This document shows, in pieces, positions 54,667 to 64,000 of a stretch of DNA of 64,000 nucleotides. Numbering within the stretch: the first letter of the stretch is position 1; every line of letters starts with the position of its first letter. The DNA is taken from positions 12,437-76,436 of the forward strand of contig JADJPG010000030.1 in assembly GCA_016713365.1 (NCBI GenBank). Direction: 5' to 3'. This stretch comes from Verrucomicrobiota bacterium. Its GTDB lineage: Bacteria; Verrucomicrobiota; Verrucomicrobiia; Limisphaerales; JADJPG01. Below the pieces are notes generated by a model. That model saw only the letters and a list, made by a program, of their open reading frames with translations, did no database searches and was not told where the DNA came from. Both the position numbers and the translations under genes were made by a program.

Positions 54667-57600
54667 CTACTCTTCGGCGTGGCGTTCGACGAGCGAACGC
54701 GGTTCCCAGATGCGTGCGGCGCGATCGCGCGCGGCGGTGGCGAGGCGGGTGCCGTCGGGGCTGAAGGAGAGAACACTCGGCGGCGAGAGCGGGCCGCGGA
54801 GTTCTTCGAGGCGCGTGCCGTCATCGAGATTCCAGAGGCGGATGACGAGGTCCTCGGACGCAGTGGCGAGAATCCGGCGCGAGGGATGCCAGGCCAGCGC
54901 GGTGAGCGGCGCGTTATGAACACGAAACTCACGCAGCACCTCCAATGTCCCGGCATCGCGCAGGCGGATGTTGCGATCCATTCCGCCTTCGACGAATTGC
55001 CGCCCGTCCGGCGACGCACAGGCCACCGTCATCACGCTGTGATTCGTCACGCTGCGGATGCGCTGGCCGGTGGCCGTGTCCCACAAGACAATTTGCTCGA
55101 CGGATCCAGGCGCGCTCCGGGAGGCATAGGTCGTGACGAGACTGGCGAGATGTTTTCCGTCGTCCAGCCAGGCCACATCGCTGAAGCGTTTGATACCCTG
55201 AACAGAGAGCGCCACTGACTGTGTCTGGGAACTCACATTCACCATCACGAGCTCCGAGAAGTTTCGCTGCACGATGGCGACGCGATCGCCATTAGGGCTG
55301 ATGCGCAGGTAATCCATCAGTCTGTCCAGCGGAAGAGACGCGACCTCCTCCACGCGCCCGTCTCCGTCCCGCTCCAGCACGGCAATCGGTTGACTGGCAC
55401 TGTAACGACCGATCGCCGCACGCCGGCCATCCGCGCTGATGCTGGGCTGGCCATGATCGTAGGTCGAAGCCCGCCAGAGGACTTTGGGAGGTTGTTCGGC
55501 AATGGATTGAAGATTGGCGCTGGATAGAGTGCTGCCGGGCGCGAACAGGACATCTCGCGATCCCCAGAAGGCGGCGCTGGGATGGGCATTGCCGCAGCGA
55601 ATCACCCGAAGGGCGGGCACACTGATGGTTTCCCAAACCTGAATTCCGCGTGAGCGGACCACCAACTCGCCGGAAAGCGGATGCAGGGCGATATCGGAAA
55701 TCTTCCCACTACCCCCGAGCAGCGTCTGGCAGAGACGTCCGCTGTGTGCATCCCAGCATTGGAGGGCCATGCGGTCATCGGGCAGCGTGGCGGCGGTGAG
55801 GAACCGTTCGCCGCCGGGAAGGAATGCGACGTAGCTGATCAAGCTTTCGTGGGGCTGCACTTCGAAGCGCTGTCGTCCGTCCGCGGCGTCGAATCCGCGA
55901 ACGAAACCGAGCGAATTCGCCCCGACCACCAGCTGGCCCGCGGGGTCCGTGGCCATTTCCTGGAAATAGTTGTCCGCGAGCAGCAGAACCTTCGCGCCAT
56001 CATCCGCCCGGATCAGCTGAAGTTGCTCGAACCACGAATAGCGGGCGAGGTGCCGGCCGTCGGAGGTGAAGCGCGCCGCATGATAATCACCCTTCTGTGC
56101 CCAGCGCGAAGTTCCGTCCTGCGCATTCCACATTTGAATGCCACGCCGGTTTCGGCCGATCTGCATCAGGAGGCTGCCATCCGGACTGAACTCCAGCCGC
56201 TGAGACGGCGGCGCGGTCCACTCCAGAATCTTCCCTCCATCATTCGCGTCATGAACCACGATGCCGCCGGACCCGTTGCGCCCCACGGCGACACGATCGC
56301 CCGAGAGCGCCAGGCAGTATGAAACATTCGAAACGCCTGTCGTGAAGCCGGGGGCAAACTCGAGCAGCTGGCGACCTTCCCGGACGTTGAACAAGATCAC
56401 ACGGCCGCGCTTGCGATCCACCGCCGCGAATACAGAGGGACGTCCGGGATGCGCTTGGATCCCGGAGAGCGATTTCCCGAGAGTTTCGGGCAACGCCCGC
56501 GACGTGTCCGCTTCGCCTTGGAGGTAATTCCATGTCTGGTCGCGCAAATTGGAAGGCACGGTGTCCAGCGCGGCGAGCACGGCGGGGCTGTTCCCTTCGC
56601 GCAAGGCCGATTCCGCCAGCGCCAGAGACGAGCGCGCCAGCGCGGCTTCAGCACGACGCAGCTGCAACGTTTCGTTTTGCCGCGCCTGCTCCGCCTTGCG
56701 CCACTGCCAGATGACACCTGTCAGTCCGGCAACAAGTACCACGAGCAAGGTCGCGCTGACTGCGGCGAGCGCCGGGTGACGCTTCGTCCATTTCCGGAGA
56801 CGCTCGGACTGCGAGGCGGGACGGGCGAGGATGGGTTCATGCCGCAGCCATCGTTCGAGGTCCTCAGACAGATCCGCCGCCGTCGCGTAACGACGGCCTG
56901 GATCCTTGTCGAGGCACTTGAGGCAGATGATCTCCAAATCACGATCCGTCCGTCCGGTGACGGTGCTCGGCCGCGGCGCCTCCTGTTCCACAACCAGCCG
57001 CATGGTTTCCAGCGGCGTCGCCGCGACGAACGGCGGACGACCAGCCAGCAGTTCGTAAAGAATGGCTCCAAGGCTGTAGATGTCTGTCGCGACGGTCAGC
57101 GAGTCACTGCGGCCAGCGGCTTGTTCCGGCGACATGTAGTTCGGCGAGCCTAGGACCGCACCGCTGTGGGTAAGGTTGCTGTTGGAATTAAGTTCCTTGG
57201 CCAGCCCGAAGTCCCCGACGTGCGGCTCGCCCGCAGCGTCCATCAGAATATTGCCAGGCTTGAGGTCCCGGTGAAGCACACCCCGCAGGTGCGCGAAGGA
57301 AACAGCCTGCGCCACTTTGACGAGCAGGCGAACGCCGTCCTCGATGGTCCGATCCGCCAGGCGCATCCAGTCCGCCATGCTGCCGCCGGGGAAAAACTCC
57401 ATGCTGAAGCACGGGCAGCCATCCATCATTCCCACATCGAACACGGGAACGATGTTCGGATGATTCAGGCGCCCCGCGACTTTCACCTCGGACTGAAAAC
57501 GGCGCCGCGCCGATTCGCCGGCCAGACCCGCCGCGTGAATGACCTTGAGCGCCACCGTGCGGTTCAAGCGGGCCTGGTGGGCCTTGTAAATGACACCCAT

Positions 57601-57828
57601 GCCGCCGCGACCGACTTCGCCGAGCAACTCGTATTCGCTGAGGAAATCAGTATCGGCCTCGTCGTCCGCACTGGAAGCCCACATGGCAGCCTTCACCGGC
57701 GGCTCATCCGAAAGCACCGTGGTGGCGCCTGTCGACATCCGGCGAAAGATGCACGCCGGGCAAAGCGGCTGGGCATCCGTCTCTCTCAACGGCTGGCCGC
57801 AGTCAGGGCATTTTCGATGGTCGTTCAT
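54667..57828 (-). CDS. Ser/Thr protein kinase with C-terminal WD40 propellers
   Basis: The product is about 1053 residues from ATG 57828 (ATG 57858 is possible). An N-terminal zinc ribbon (CPDC...CPAC, residues 7-26) precedes a Hanks-type kinase domain: GRGGMG (73-78), Lys95, HRDLKPGN (186-193), DFG (206-208). One membrane helix (about 365-390, ATLLVVLVAGLTGVIW) follows, and then WD40-like repeats to the end (outside the membrane). It is 61 bases from the ECF sigma gene upstream on the same strand. The pair is probably a signalling unit in which the kinase controls the sigma factor or its target. Confidence 0.88.
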   Translation of the reverse strand: MNDHRKCPDCGQPLRETDAQPLCPACIFRRMSTGATTVLSDEPPVKAAMWASSADDEADTDFLSEYELLGEVGRGGMGVIYKAHQARLNRTVALKVIHAAGLAGESARRRFQSEVKVAGRLNHPNIVPVFDVGMMDGCPCFSMEFFPGGSMADWMRLADRTIEDGVRLLVKVAQAVSFAHLRGVLHRDLKPGNILMDAAGEPHVGDFGLAKELNSNSNLTHSGAVLGSPNYMSPEQAAGRSDSLTVATDIYSLGAILYELLAGRPPFVAATPLETMRLVVEQEAPRPSTVTGRTDRDLEIICLKCLDKDPGRRYATAADLSEDLERWLRHEPILARPASQSERLRKWTKRHPALAAVSATLLVVLVAGLTGVIWQWRKAEQARQNETLQLRRAEAALARSSLALAESALREGNSPAVLAALDTVPSNLRDQTWNYLQGEADTSRALPETLGKSLSGIQAHPGRPSVFAAVDRKRGRVILFNVREGRQLLEFAPGFTTGVSNVSYCLALSGDRVAVGRNGSGGIVVHDANDGGKILEWTAPPSQRLEFSPDGSLLMQIGRNRRGIQMWNAQDGTSRWAQKGDYHAARFTSDGRHLARYSWFEQLQLIRADDGAKVLLLADNYFQEMATDPAGQLVVGANSLGFVRGFDAADGRQRFEVQPHESLISYVAFLPGGERFLTAATLPDDRMALQCWDAHSGRLCQTLLGGSGKISDIALHPLSGELVVRSRGIQVWETISVPALRVIRCGNAHPSAAFWGSRDVLFAPGSTLSSANLQSIAEQPPKVLWRASTYDHGQPSISADGRRAAIGRYSASQPIAVLERDGDGRVEEVASLPLDRLMDYLRISPNGDRVAIVQRNFSELVMVNVSSQTQSVALSVQGIKRFSDVAWLDDGKHLASLVTTYASRSAPGSVEQIVLWDTATGQRIRSVTNHSVMTVACASPDGRQFVEGGMDRNIRLRDAGTLEVLREFRVHNAPLTALAWHPSRRILATASEDLVIRLWNLDDGTRLEELRGPLSPPSVLSFSPDGTRLATAARDRAARIWEPRSLVERHAEE

Positions 57829-57889
57829 GGATGAACCCGGTCCGCCCGGATCCTTCATCTTTAGAAAGAAACAAAATCTCGCCGCTGTC

Positions 57890-58630
57890 TCACCGTCCCA
57901 ACGCCTGGACGAGATAGGCAATCTCGCCGTCGACATCCCGGGGATCGTTCACTGTGCCGGCAATCTCCTCCCGGAAGAGCGCCGCATACCGTTGTCGGAT
58001 GCGCTGCACGCTCGAACGCACGCCGCTCTCCGTCACCTTCCATTGCTGCGCCAGTCGGGCGTATTCACCGGGAGGCGGATCCTGAAAGATCAACGCGCTC
58101 ATTTCCCCAAACCGATCCGCCTTGCCGGCCTGCTCGAACTCCCCGCGGAGTTTCACCATCACCGCATCCAGCACCGCCCTTGCCCAACGATGGTCGAACA
58201 GCGATTCGGCGGAGGATTCCGTGGCAGGCTCCAGACGGTAGCGTTCCTCCGCCTCCATCGAATCGAACGAAATCGTCCGGGATGAACCGCCGCGCTTCTG
58301 GCGCGTGGATTTCTTCCACTCGTTGCTCATGAAATGCTTCAACGAGGCGAGCAGGAAGGAGCGGAAGCGGCCTTTGTCGCGGTCCACATCCTTTAGATAA
58401 TGCTTGGTCAGGAACAGCTCGAAGAAGCCCTGCGTCAAATCCTGCGAGTCATGAACGTCATGTCCCTGCCGGCGCACGAACGCATAGAGTGGATACCAGT
58501 AAACCCGGCACAACTGTTCCAGCGCCGCCGTCGACTCGCCTCCCGCCGCCTGCAAAACGACGGACCAATGCGTAGTCTGAAACACCGGGTTCGGACTGGT
58601 GGACGGCGGTTGACTGGGATTCGTGGACAC
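57890..58630 (-). CDS. ECF RNA polymerase sigma factor (TTHWSVV group)
   Basis: About 246 residues from GTG 58630, which leaves the N-terminus near the group motif FQTTHWSVVLQAAG. Region 2 (about 25-100) contains YWYPLYAFVRRQGHDVHDSQ and FFELFLTKHYLKDVDRDKGR. Region 4 (about 190-230) has WKVTESGVRSSVQRIRQRYA. The group is typical of Planctomycetes and Verrucomicrobia, where such factors sit next to kinases without classical anti-sigma genes. Here the kinase-WD40 gene is directly downstream. Confidence 0.88.
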   Translation of the reverse strand: MSTNPSQPPSTSPNPVFQTTHWSVVLQAAGGESTAALEQLCRVYWYPLYAFVRRQGHDVHDSQDLTQGFFELFLTKHYLKDVDRDKGRFRSFLLASLKHFMSNEWKKSTRQKRGGSSRTISFDSMEAEERYRLEPATESSAESLFDHRWARAVLDAVMVKLRGEFEQAGKADRFGEMSALIFQDPPPGEYARLAQQWKVTESGVRSSVQRIRQRYAALFREEIAGTVNDPRDVDGEIAYLVQALGR

Positions 58631-58851
58631 TGTTCCGAGCTTAAATTTTTGCCGCACGATCGTCCAGACGGAACCGGCCGACAAAGGGGCAGGTACAACC
58701 CCGCTTTCGGAGACCGGGACTTCCACGATGACTAGTCAGCGACTGGGGCAAATCACGCCGGAAAGAAGGGGTGTTCTGATTTTACGACCCGCGTCAGCCA
58801 GCCATCCGGGCACTTGCGGCAGGCACAGTGGAGTGAGACGCTCAGCAAGCA

Positions 58852-59598
58852 ATGGCCAGCGACCCACTGGACAGCAGAGCCGACCACGCCCCGATCGCCG
58901 TCTTCGCGACGACTCATTGGAGCGTCGTGCTCAAGGCCGGCGAAGTGCCCGGTGACGAAAGCGCCCGCGCGCTCGATTCGTTATGCCGCGGTTACTGGTA
59001 TCCGCTCTACGCCTACATCCGGCGCCTCGGTCATTCTCCCCACGACGCTCAGGACCTCACCCAATCTTACTTCGCCTACCTGCTGGAGAAACGATTGCTG
59101 ACCAAGGCCGATCCGGAGAGTGGTCGGTTTAGATCCTTCCTCCTTGGTTCGTTGAAACATTTCATGGCCAACGAATGGCGCAAGCAACACGCGCAGAAGC
59201 GGGATTCCAGCCAGACAATCTCCTTCGACGCGACGGACGCGGAGACGCGTTACGCGATCGAACCGATCGACGAGTCCAATCCGCAACGCATCTTCGAGCA
59301 AGCCTGGGCTGTTGCCGTTCTGGACCAGGCGATGGGCCTGCTGGAAAGCGAATACAACGCCTCACGCAAAGAGGCGCTTTTCAATCAGTTGATTCCCTGC
59401 CTGCAAGGCGACCGTCTGGACTCCACTTACGCCGAGATCGGAAGCCGGCTGGGCATGAGCGAAGGCGCCGTGAAAGTCGCCGTGCATCGCCTCCGACAAC
59501 GCTACCGGGAACTCCTCCGCGCCTGCGTCGCCAACACCGTCGCCGATCCGCTCGACATCGATGGCGAGCTTCAGCACCTGATGGCCGTGCTGAGCTGA
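58852..59598 (+). CDS. ECF RNA polymerase sigma factor (TTHWSVV group)
   Basis: A 248-residue sigma factor starting MASDPLDS with FATTHWSVVLKAGE at about residues 18-31. Region 2 (YWYPLYAYIRRLGHSPHDAQ, then DLTQSYFAYLLEKRLL) and region 4 (about 200-240, EIGSRLGMSEGAVKVAVHRL) are complete. It is divergent from the sigma gene at 57890 (221-base gap) and convergent with the kinase at 59611 (12-base gap). It is a paralogue of the sigma genes at 57890, 62729 and 63607. Confidence 0.9.
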   Translation: MASDPLDSRADHAPIAVFATTHWSVVLKAGEVPGDESARALDSLCRGYWYPLYAYIRRLGHSPHDAQDLTQSYFAYLLEKRLLTKADPESGRFRSFLLGSLKHFMANEWRKQHAQKRDSSQTISFDATDAETRYAIEPIDESNPQRIFEQAWAVAVLDQAMGLLESEYNASRKEALFNQLIPCLQGDRLDSTYAEIGSRLGMSEGAVKVAVHRLRQRYRELLRACVANTVADPLDIDGELQHLMAVLS

Positions 59599-59610
59599 AC
59601 GCAAGTGCGC

Positions 59611-62600
59611 TCAATCCCAAGCCAGACCCAGTTCGCGCAACCGCGACTTCAACTCCGTCAACCGCCACAACTGCACTTCGCCCTGCATCGTCGCCACGGC
59701 CAGCCGGGCGCCATCCCCGCTCCACGCCAGCCGATTGATCCGTCCGCCGCGCGGTGATTCCAATGTCGCGATCAACCGCCAATCCGGCGCGGCCAGCAGA
59801 TGCACCTCCGCATTCGCCGCCGTGAGTGCAAAGAATCGTCCATTCGGAGAGAACGCGGCCGGACACGACTGACTGTTCGACGGCAGCTCCGGCAATGGCG
59901 GGCCCAGCTTCCACGTCGCAGCGTCACGGAAACGAGCCCGCAACCCGAATTGCGCCAGCCAGCGACCGTCCGGACTGAACTCCACACGATTGTTCCCTTC
60001 GTCCGGCCACGTATCGATCACCCGCCCCGTCTCCGTTTCCCACAGTCGCGTCTGGCCCCGGTCGAGCGACGTCGTCACCGCATGACGCCCGTCCGGGCTC
60101 ACCGTCACACCGGTCACCCGCGGCTCGGACAGCGTCAGCGCATTCGTTCCATCGCGGAAGAGGCGCGCCACTTCCCCACGGAAATCCGGCATGGCGAACC
60201 ATCGTTCATCGGGAGTAAACACCACGTACTCCCCGCCCGCCGCCGCGATCTTCACCGGCGTCCGCTGGCCGACCGGCCAACGCCACGCTTCCCCCACTGT
60301 CGTGGTCACCATTCCGCCGTCTGCAGTGAAGCGAACGAACGTCGGCTGCTCCCATTTAAATCGATCGGATTCCGTCAACGCCATCGTCTCCCACCACGCG
60401 ACACCTTCCGGGCGCGTCACCGCCAGTCGCCGGCCGGCCGCATCGAGCGCGATGGCGAAACCAAGGCCCGACTTCGTATCCACCCGGCGCGCCACCAGAG
60501 TGTCCGAGTTCGTCAACGCCAGCCAGCGCGGCGCCCGCTGCTGCCATACCGGACCCACCCGGGAACCGTCCCCACTGAACTGCAGCTGAAAGGTGGCCGC
60601 GGGAATGCCCAGGCCTGCCCGGCCAGCGCGTACCTCGGTGAGACGCACCGCTTCGTCAAAGCCCGCCGAGGCCAGCCACCGCCCGTCCGCGCTCCAACCC
60701 AGCGTCCGCACAAAGCCCGAGTGCAAATCCAACTGTTGCCGCTCGATGACGTTCCAGTCCTCATCGAACTCCCAGACGTAGATCCGTCCGTTCTCATCAC
60801 CCCCCGCCAGCGATCGGCCTGTCGCGCTCCAGCTCAGCGCCGTGAACGGAACACTCGACGGCAGCGCGCGGCGCAAGCGTCCGGTTACCGCGTCGCGCAG
60901 CTCGATGCCGCGCGCGCCACCGGTCGCCCACGCCAGCACTTTGCCGCTCGGTTCGAAGGCCAGCACCTGCGTCTTCGCATCGCTGCGTTCGCTCCAGGTC
61001 CACGCCGGTTCGCCGGACGGCAGTTGAAAACCCGCCACTGTTCCATCGCTGCGCGCGACGGCAAAAATCCGACTGTCCGGACGAAATGAAAACCGGTTCA
61101 GCCAGGCGGGCTGCGCCACCACCGCCACTCGATTCGTCCAGTCCCAGACGACGATCTCATTACCGTGCCGTGCCGCGATGAACCGTCCATCCGGACTGAA
61201 CTCCAGCGCGTGCTGCAACGTGCGCGGCTTGATCTCGATCCGCGCCACTTCGCTTCCATCCGCGACGCGCAAGAGACGCAGTGGCCCGCGAAACAATCCG
61301 TGCGCGACGAATCGTTGATCCGGGCTCACGCGCATCATCGTGGGATCGAATTCCGCCGGTAACTCCGGCGCCGGTTCCACCCAGACATCCGGCAACGCCA
61401 GGCTCGCAATCGCTTCACGCCGTAATCGGGAACGAAACGCATCGTCTCCACCCAGCGCCGCCGCGTCGCGCAGCGCCTTCAAACTTTGCACCCGCTGGCC
61501 GGGCTGGCCGCTCCGGCGAGTCGCCCACGCCTGAGTCAGCAACGTCTCCCGCAGCTGCGCCTCCCGCGCTTGCTCGGCGCGGAGCACCTTGAAGTAAGCG
61601 ACCGAAGGAACGATCGACAAAGTGGCCAGCAACAGCGCCATCGCGACAACAAAACCGGCCTTGGCCGGATGCCGCCGGCTCCATCGCCAGGCCCGGCCCC
61701 ACCAGCCCACCGGCCGCACCGCCACCGCTTCACCGCGCCGGAACCGCTGCATCTCCTCCGCCAGTTCCGCCGCGCTCGCGTAACGCCGGGCAGGTTCCTT
61801 CTCCAGGCATTTCAGGCACACGCTTTGCAGATCGATCGGCACGGCGGGATTCAACGTGCGCAGTGCGACCGGCTCCGCGTGCAACACTTGCTGCAAGACC
61901 GCGACGGGCGATTCGCCGAGGAAGGGCGGCCGGCCAGTGAGCAGTTCGTAGAGAATCGCGCCGAGCGCGTAGACATCCGTCCGCACGCTTTCCGCCGAAC
62001 GTTCGCCACGCGCCTGCTCCGGGGCGAGATACGCCGGCGAACCCAGCACATCGCCAGTGAGCGTCTGGCGATCCGTCGCATCCAGCCGGCGAGACAAACC
62101 GAAGTCCGTGACCCGCGCCACGCCCTCCGCATCCAGAAGCAAATTCGAAGGTTTCAGATCGCGGTGCAGGACGCCTTTCTCGTGAGCGAATTGCACCGCC
62201 TCAATTACCGGCAGTAACAGCGCGACCGCCTCGCGCGCGGGAATCGGCCCGGAACGCGTCACGTCCGCCAGCGTCCGGCCTTCGATCAATTCCATCGAGA
62301 AGAACGCCTGACCGTCCTCCTCGCCAATCTCGTGAATGCCGACGATGTTCGGATGCCGGAGCTGCGCCGCCGCCAGGGCTTCCTCGCGGAAGCGTCGACG
62401 CGCCTCCGGACTCGCGAATTCGCCGGCGACAATAAGCTTCAGCGCGACCAGTCGATTCAGGCTGAGCTGGCGCGCCCGCCACACGATGCCCATGCCGCCG
62501 CGCCCGATGACCTCCAGCAATTCGTGGCCGCCGAGCACCCGTTCGCGATCGGCCGGCAGATCCGTTTCCTCATGAATCTCCAGCGCGCCTCGGAGGGAGC

Positions 62601-62670
62601 AGGCAGGACAGAACCCCGTCCGCGTTCCGGGAGGAAGCGGCTGCGCACACACTGGGCAGCAAGAGTTCAC
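59611..62670 (-). CDS. Ser/Thr protein kinase with C-terminal WD40 propellers
   Basis: About 1019 residues from GTG 62670. ATG 62772 would add 34 residues and overlap the upstream sigma stop. The start chosen places a zinc ribbon (CCPVC...CPAC, residues 4-24) at the N-terminus, as in the kinase at 54667. The kinase domain has GRGGMG (57-62), Lys78 and HRDLKPSN, followed by a DFG. One membrane helix (AGFVVAMALLLATLSIVPSV, about 340-360) precedes a long WD40-repeat region (for example FSPDGRFIAARHGNEIVVWD). It is paralogous to the kinase at 54667. The upstream sigma gene (62729-63475) ends about 58 bases before its start. Confidence 0.86.
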   Translation of the reverse strand: MNSCCPVCAQPLPPGTRTGFCPACSLRGALEIHEETDLPADRERVLGGHELLEVIGRGGMGIVWRARQLSLNRLVALKLIVAGEFASPEARRRFREEALAAAQLRHPNIVGIHEIGEEDGQAFFSMELIEGRTLADVTRSGPIPAREAVALLLPVIEAVQFAHEKGVLHRDLKPSNLLLDAEGVARVTDFGLSRRLDATDRQTLTGDVLGSPAYLAPEQARGERSAESVRTDVYALGAILYELLTGRPPFLGESPVAVLQQVLHAEPVALRTLNPAVPIDLQSVCLKCLEKEPARRYASAAELAEEMQRFRRGEAVAVRPVGWWGRAWRWSRRHPAKAGFVVAMALLLATLSIVPSVAYFKVLRAEQAREAQLRETLLTQAWATRRSGQPGQRVQSLKALRDAAALGGDDAFRSRLRREAIASLALPDVWVEPAPELPAEFDPTMMRVSPDQRFVAHGLFRGPLRLLRVADGSEVARIEIKPRTLQHALEFSPDGRFIAARHGNEIVVWDWTNRVAVVAQPAWLNRFSFRPDSRIFAVARSDGTVAGFQLPSGEPAWTWSERSDAKTQVLAFEPSGKVLAWATGGARGIELRDAVTGRLRRALPSSVPFTALSWSATGRSLAGGDENGRIYVWEFDEDWNVIERQQLDLHSGFVRTLGWSADGRWLASAGFDEAVRLTEVRAGRAGLGIPAATFQLQFSGDGSRVGPVWQQRAPRWLALTNSDTLVARRVDTKSGLGFAIALDAAGRRLAVTRPEGVAWWETMALTESDRFKWEQPTFVRFTADGGMVTTTVGEAWRWPVGQRTPVKIAAAGGEYVVFTPDERWFAMPDFRGEVARLFRDGTNALTLSEPRVTGVTVSPDGRHAVTTSLDRGQTRLWETETGRVIDTWPDEGNNRVEFSPDGRWLAQFGLRARFRDAATWKLGPPLPELPSNSQSCPAAFSPNGRFFALTAANAEVHLLAAPDWRLIATLESPRGGRINRLAWSGDGARLAVATMQGEVQLWRLTELKSRLRELGLAWD

Positions 62671-62728
62671 CGATGGGGAAGAACGGTCCCGGGCCGGAAA
62701 GGTTTCCGTGACCGTTGAAGATTCATAG

Positions 62729-63475
62729 TCAGCGCTGGGAAACGACGCGAAGCAAATGTCGCAGCTCTTCATCGAGCTCTTCCGGCGAGGACACCGTCTC
62801 CGCCACCTCGGCTCGAATCAGCTCCCGATACCGGGCGCGCAAACGAAACGCCGCCGACTTGACGCCCGCGACCGACAGCCCGATGCGCGAACCCACCGCC
62901 GCGTAATCCTCCTCCACGTCGCCGTTGCCTTCCGGACCCAGCGCTTCGTAGACCGGCAAACGCCCGGCCTTCTCACATTCCTCCCGCAGTCGCTGACGCG
63001 CGCGACCGAGCAACGTCTCCGCCCAGCGCCGGTCGAACAGCTGTTCCGCCGTCTCGCCAGCCATCGGTTCGTCCACCGCATCGTCAGCCTCGGCCAGCGC
63101 ATCGATGGACAACGGTCGCACGCCGCCGCCGCGTTTCTGAGCGCGGGATTTGTCTGTCTCATCCGCGAGAAAGTGGCGCACCGAAACGAGCAGGAAATTG
63201 CGGAACCGTCCCCGGCCACGTTCGAGACGGGCGAGATCATCCCGCGTCAACAGGCGCGAAAAGAACTCCTGGGTCAGGTCTTCGGCATCCTGTGGCGTCC
63301 GGCCCGAGCGTCGGATGTGGGAGAAGATGGGTCGCCAATACGCCCGGCAGAGAGCTTCGAGCGCCGCAAACGAATCCGGCCCTCCCTTTCCGCCCGCAGT
63401 GAGCACGAGACTCCAGCGCGTGGTGGCAAAGACCACGCCGGGGACCGGACCATGCGACTGGTTGTCAGGCGGCAT
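62729..63475 (-). CDS. ECF RNA polymerase sigma factor (TTxWSxV group)
   Basis: About 248 residues from ATG 63475 (the frame opens at 63517). The group motif reads VFATTRWSLVLTAGGKGG, with Arg and Leu where relatives have His and Val. Region 2 (YWRPIFSHIRRSGRTPQDAE, DLTQEFFSRLLTRDDLARLE) and region 4 (GLSVAGVKSAAFRLRARYRE) are complete. It is followed by the kinase-WD40 gene and is divergent from the last sigma gene at 63607. It shares ancestry with 57890 and 58852. Confidence 0.88.
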   Translation of the reverse strand: MPPDNQSHGPVPGVVFATTRWSLVLTAGGKGGPDSFAALEALCRAYWRPIFSHIRRSGRTPQDAEDLTQEFFSRLLTRDDLARLERGRGRFRNFLLVSVRHFLADETDKSRAQKRGGGVRPLSIDALAEADDAVDEPMAGETAEQLFDRRWAETLLGRARQRLREECEKAGRLPVYEALGPEGNGDVEEDYAAVGSRIGLSVAGVKSAAFRLRARYRELIRAEVAETVSSPEELDEELRHLLRVVSQR

Positions 63476-63606
63476 CGACCCGTGATTATCGGCTGTTGAG
63501 ACGATCCGGGCAACCACGGGACGACCCGGCCCGGTTTCCGCAAAACTGATTATTGGAACCTCGGCCCCGGCTGAGTAGAATCCAGCCTCAGAAAAAAATG
63601 CCGTCG

Positions 63607-64000
63607 ATGGCTGACAACAACGAAAAATCCAATGCCTGGGGTGGTGCGGCAGTCTTCGCCACCACGCACTGGAGCGTCGTGCTCGCGGCCGGGCAGTCGA
63701 GTTCGGACGCGCAGGGCAGCGGCGCTGGACAAACTTTGTCGGGCCTACTGGTATCCGCTCTATGCCTATGTGCGGCGCCGCGGCGAATCACCGGATGACG
63801 CGCAGGATCTGACCCAGGAATTTTTTCTCCGGCTCGTGGAAAAGCAGTGGCTCAGTCGTGTCACGCCCGAGGGCGCGCGCTTCCGTTCCTACATGCTCAC
63901 GATGGTGAAGGGCTTTCTCGCCAACGCTCACGATCGTGCCCAGGCAGCCAAGCGCGGCGGTGGGCAAACCATCGTGCCGCTGGACGCGGACGAGGCAGAG
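63607..64000 (+). CDS. ECF RNA polymerase sigma factor (TTHWSVV group), frameshifted and cut by window edge
   Basis: From ATG 63607 (or 63598) the frame starts MADNNEKS and has AVFATTHWSVVLAAGQ at about 14-29. It then closes at 63798. Removing one G from the run at 63714-63716 opens another frame that continues to the window end with LDKLCRAYWYPLYAYVRRRG, DDAQDLTQEFFLRLVEKQWL and MVKGFLANAHDRAQAAKRGG, as in region 2 of its paralogues. The extra base is likely an assembly error; otherwise the gene is a pseudogene. Region 4 lies beyond the window. Confidence 0.78.

Overview
This 64 kb window is high-GC, gene-dense bacterial chromosome. The gene content points to a Verrucomicrobiota bacterium, most likely of the Pedosphaera/Limisphaerales group. 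The markers are a VPDGG-type variant of the PEP-CTERM sorting tail, PrsT/PrsK/PrsR genes, a PVC-type dehydrogenase fused to a c-type heme domain, ECF sigma factors of the 'TTHWSVV' type paired with Ser/Thr kinase-WD40 proteins, long-tailed pseudopilins, few clear Shine-Dalgarno sequences and several GTG/TTG starts. The assignment rests on recognising these families by eye, not on a database search.

Layout. 0-2.2 kb: arsenic detoxification, with arsR-arsC leftward, arsM rightward, and a SigZ-type sigma factor. 2.3-5 kb: an exported phosphodiesterase flanked by gene remnants. 5-8.1 kb: a tightly overlapping adaptor-permease-ATPase ABC export operon. 8.5-12.1 kb: two ECF sigma/anti-sigma pairs mixed with a tiny Cys/Lys-rich secreted protein and a triple-repeat secreted propeller. 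12.4-20.4 kb: tRNA-Phe, then the PEP-CTERM module prsT-prsK-prsR, a candidate sigma-54 promoter and a frameshifted sorting-tail protein. 20.5-24.7 kb: RNase D and a divergent Mla-type lipid transport operon whose ATPase subunit has lost several catalytic motifs. 24.7-31.6 kb: a HupE/DUF4331/TPR cluster, an unusual flavoprotein-like gene, and an ECF sigma factor with a cupin-type anti-sigma factor. 31.9-36.7 kb: a complete branched-chain amino-acid (Liv) ABC transporter. 36.7-45 kb: pseudopilin, gatB, zinc-ribbon protein, U32 peptidase-family protein, PilC/GspF and tRNA-Leu. 44.9-50 kb: an exported protein, a matrixin metalloprotease and a large adhesin-like protein that shares its C-terminal module. 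50-51.3 kb: a mosaic of short repeats and hairpins. 51.3-64 kb: a PVC dehydrogenase and a cluster of four ECF sigma factors and two kinase-WD40 proteins.

Recurring theme: regulation by ECF sigma factors (eight, counting SigZ and the one cut by the window end), usually next to an anti-sigma factor, kinase or secreted effector. A second theme is single-base indels. At least six interruptions in four genes (sigZ, the VPDGG protein, a small exported protein and the last sigma factor) are each undone by removing or adding one base in a short homopolymer. That pattern suggests consensus errors in the assembly as much as real decay. No CRISPR array, insertion sequence, prophage or rRNA was seen.
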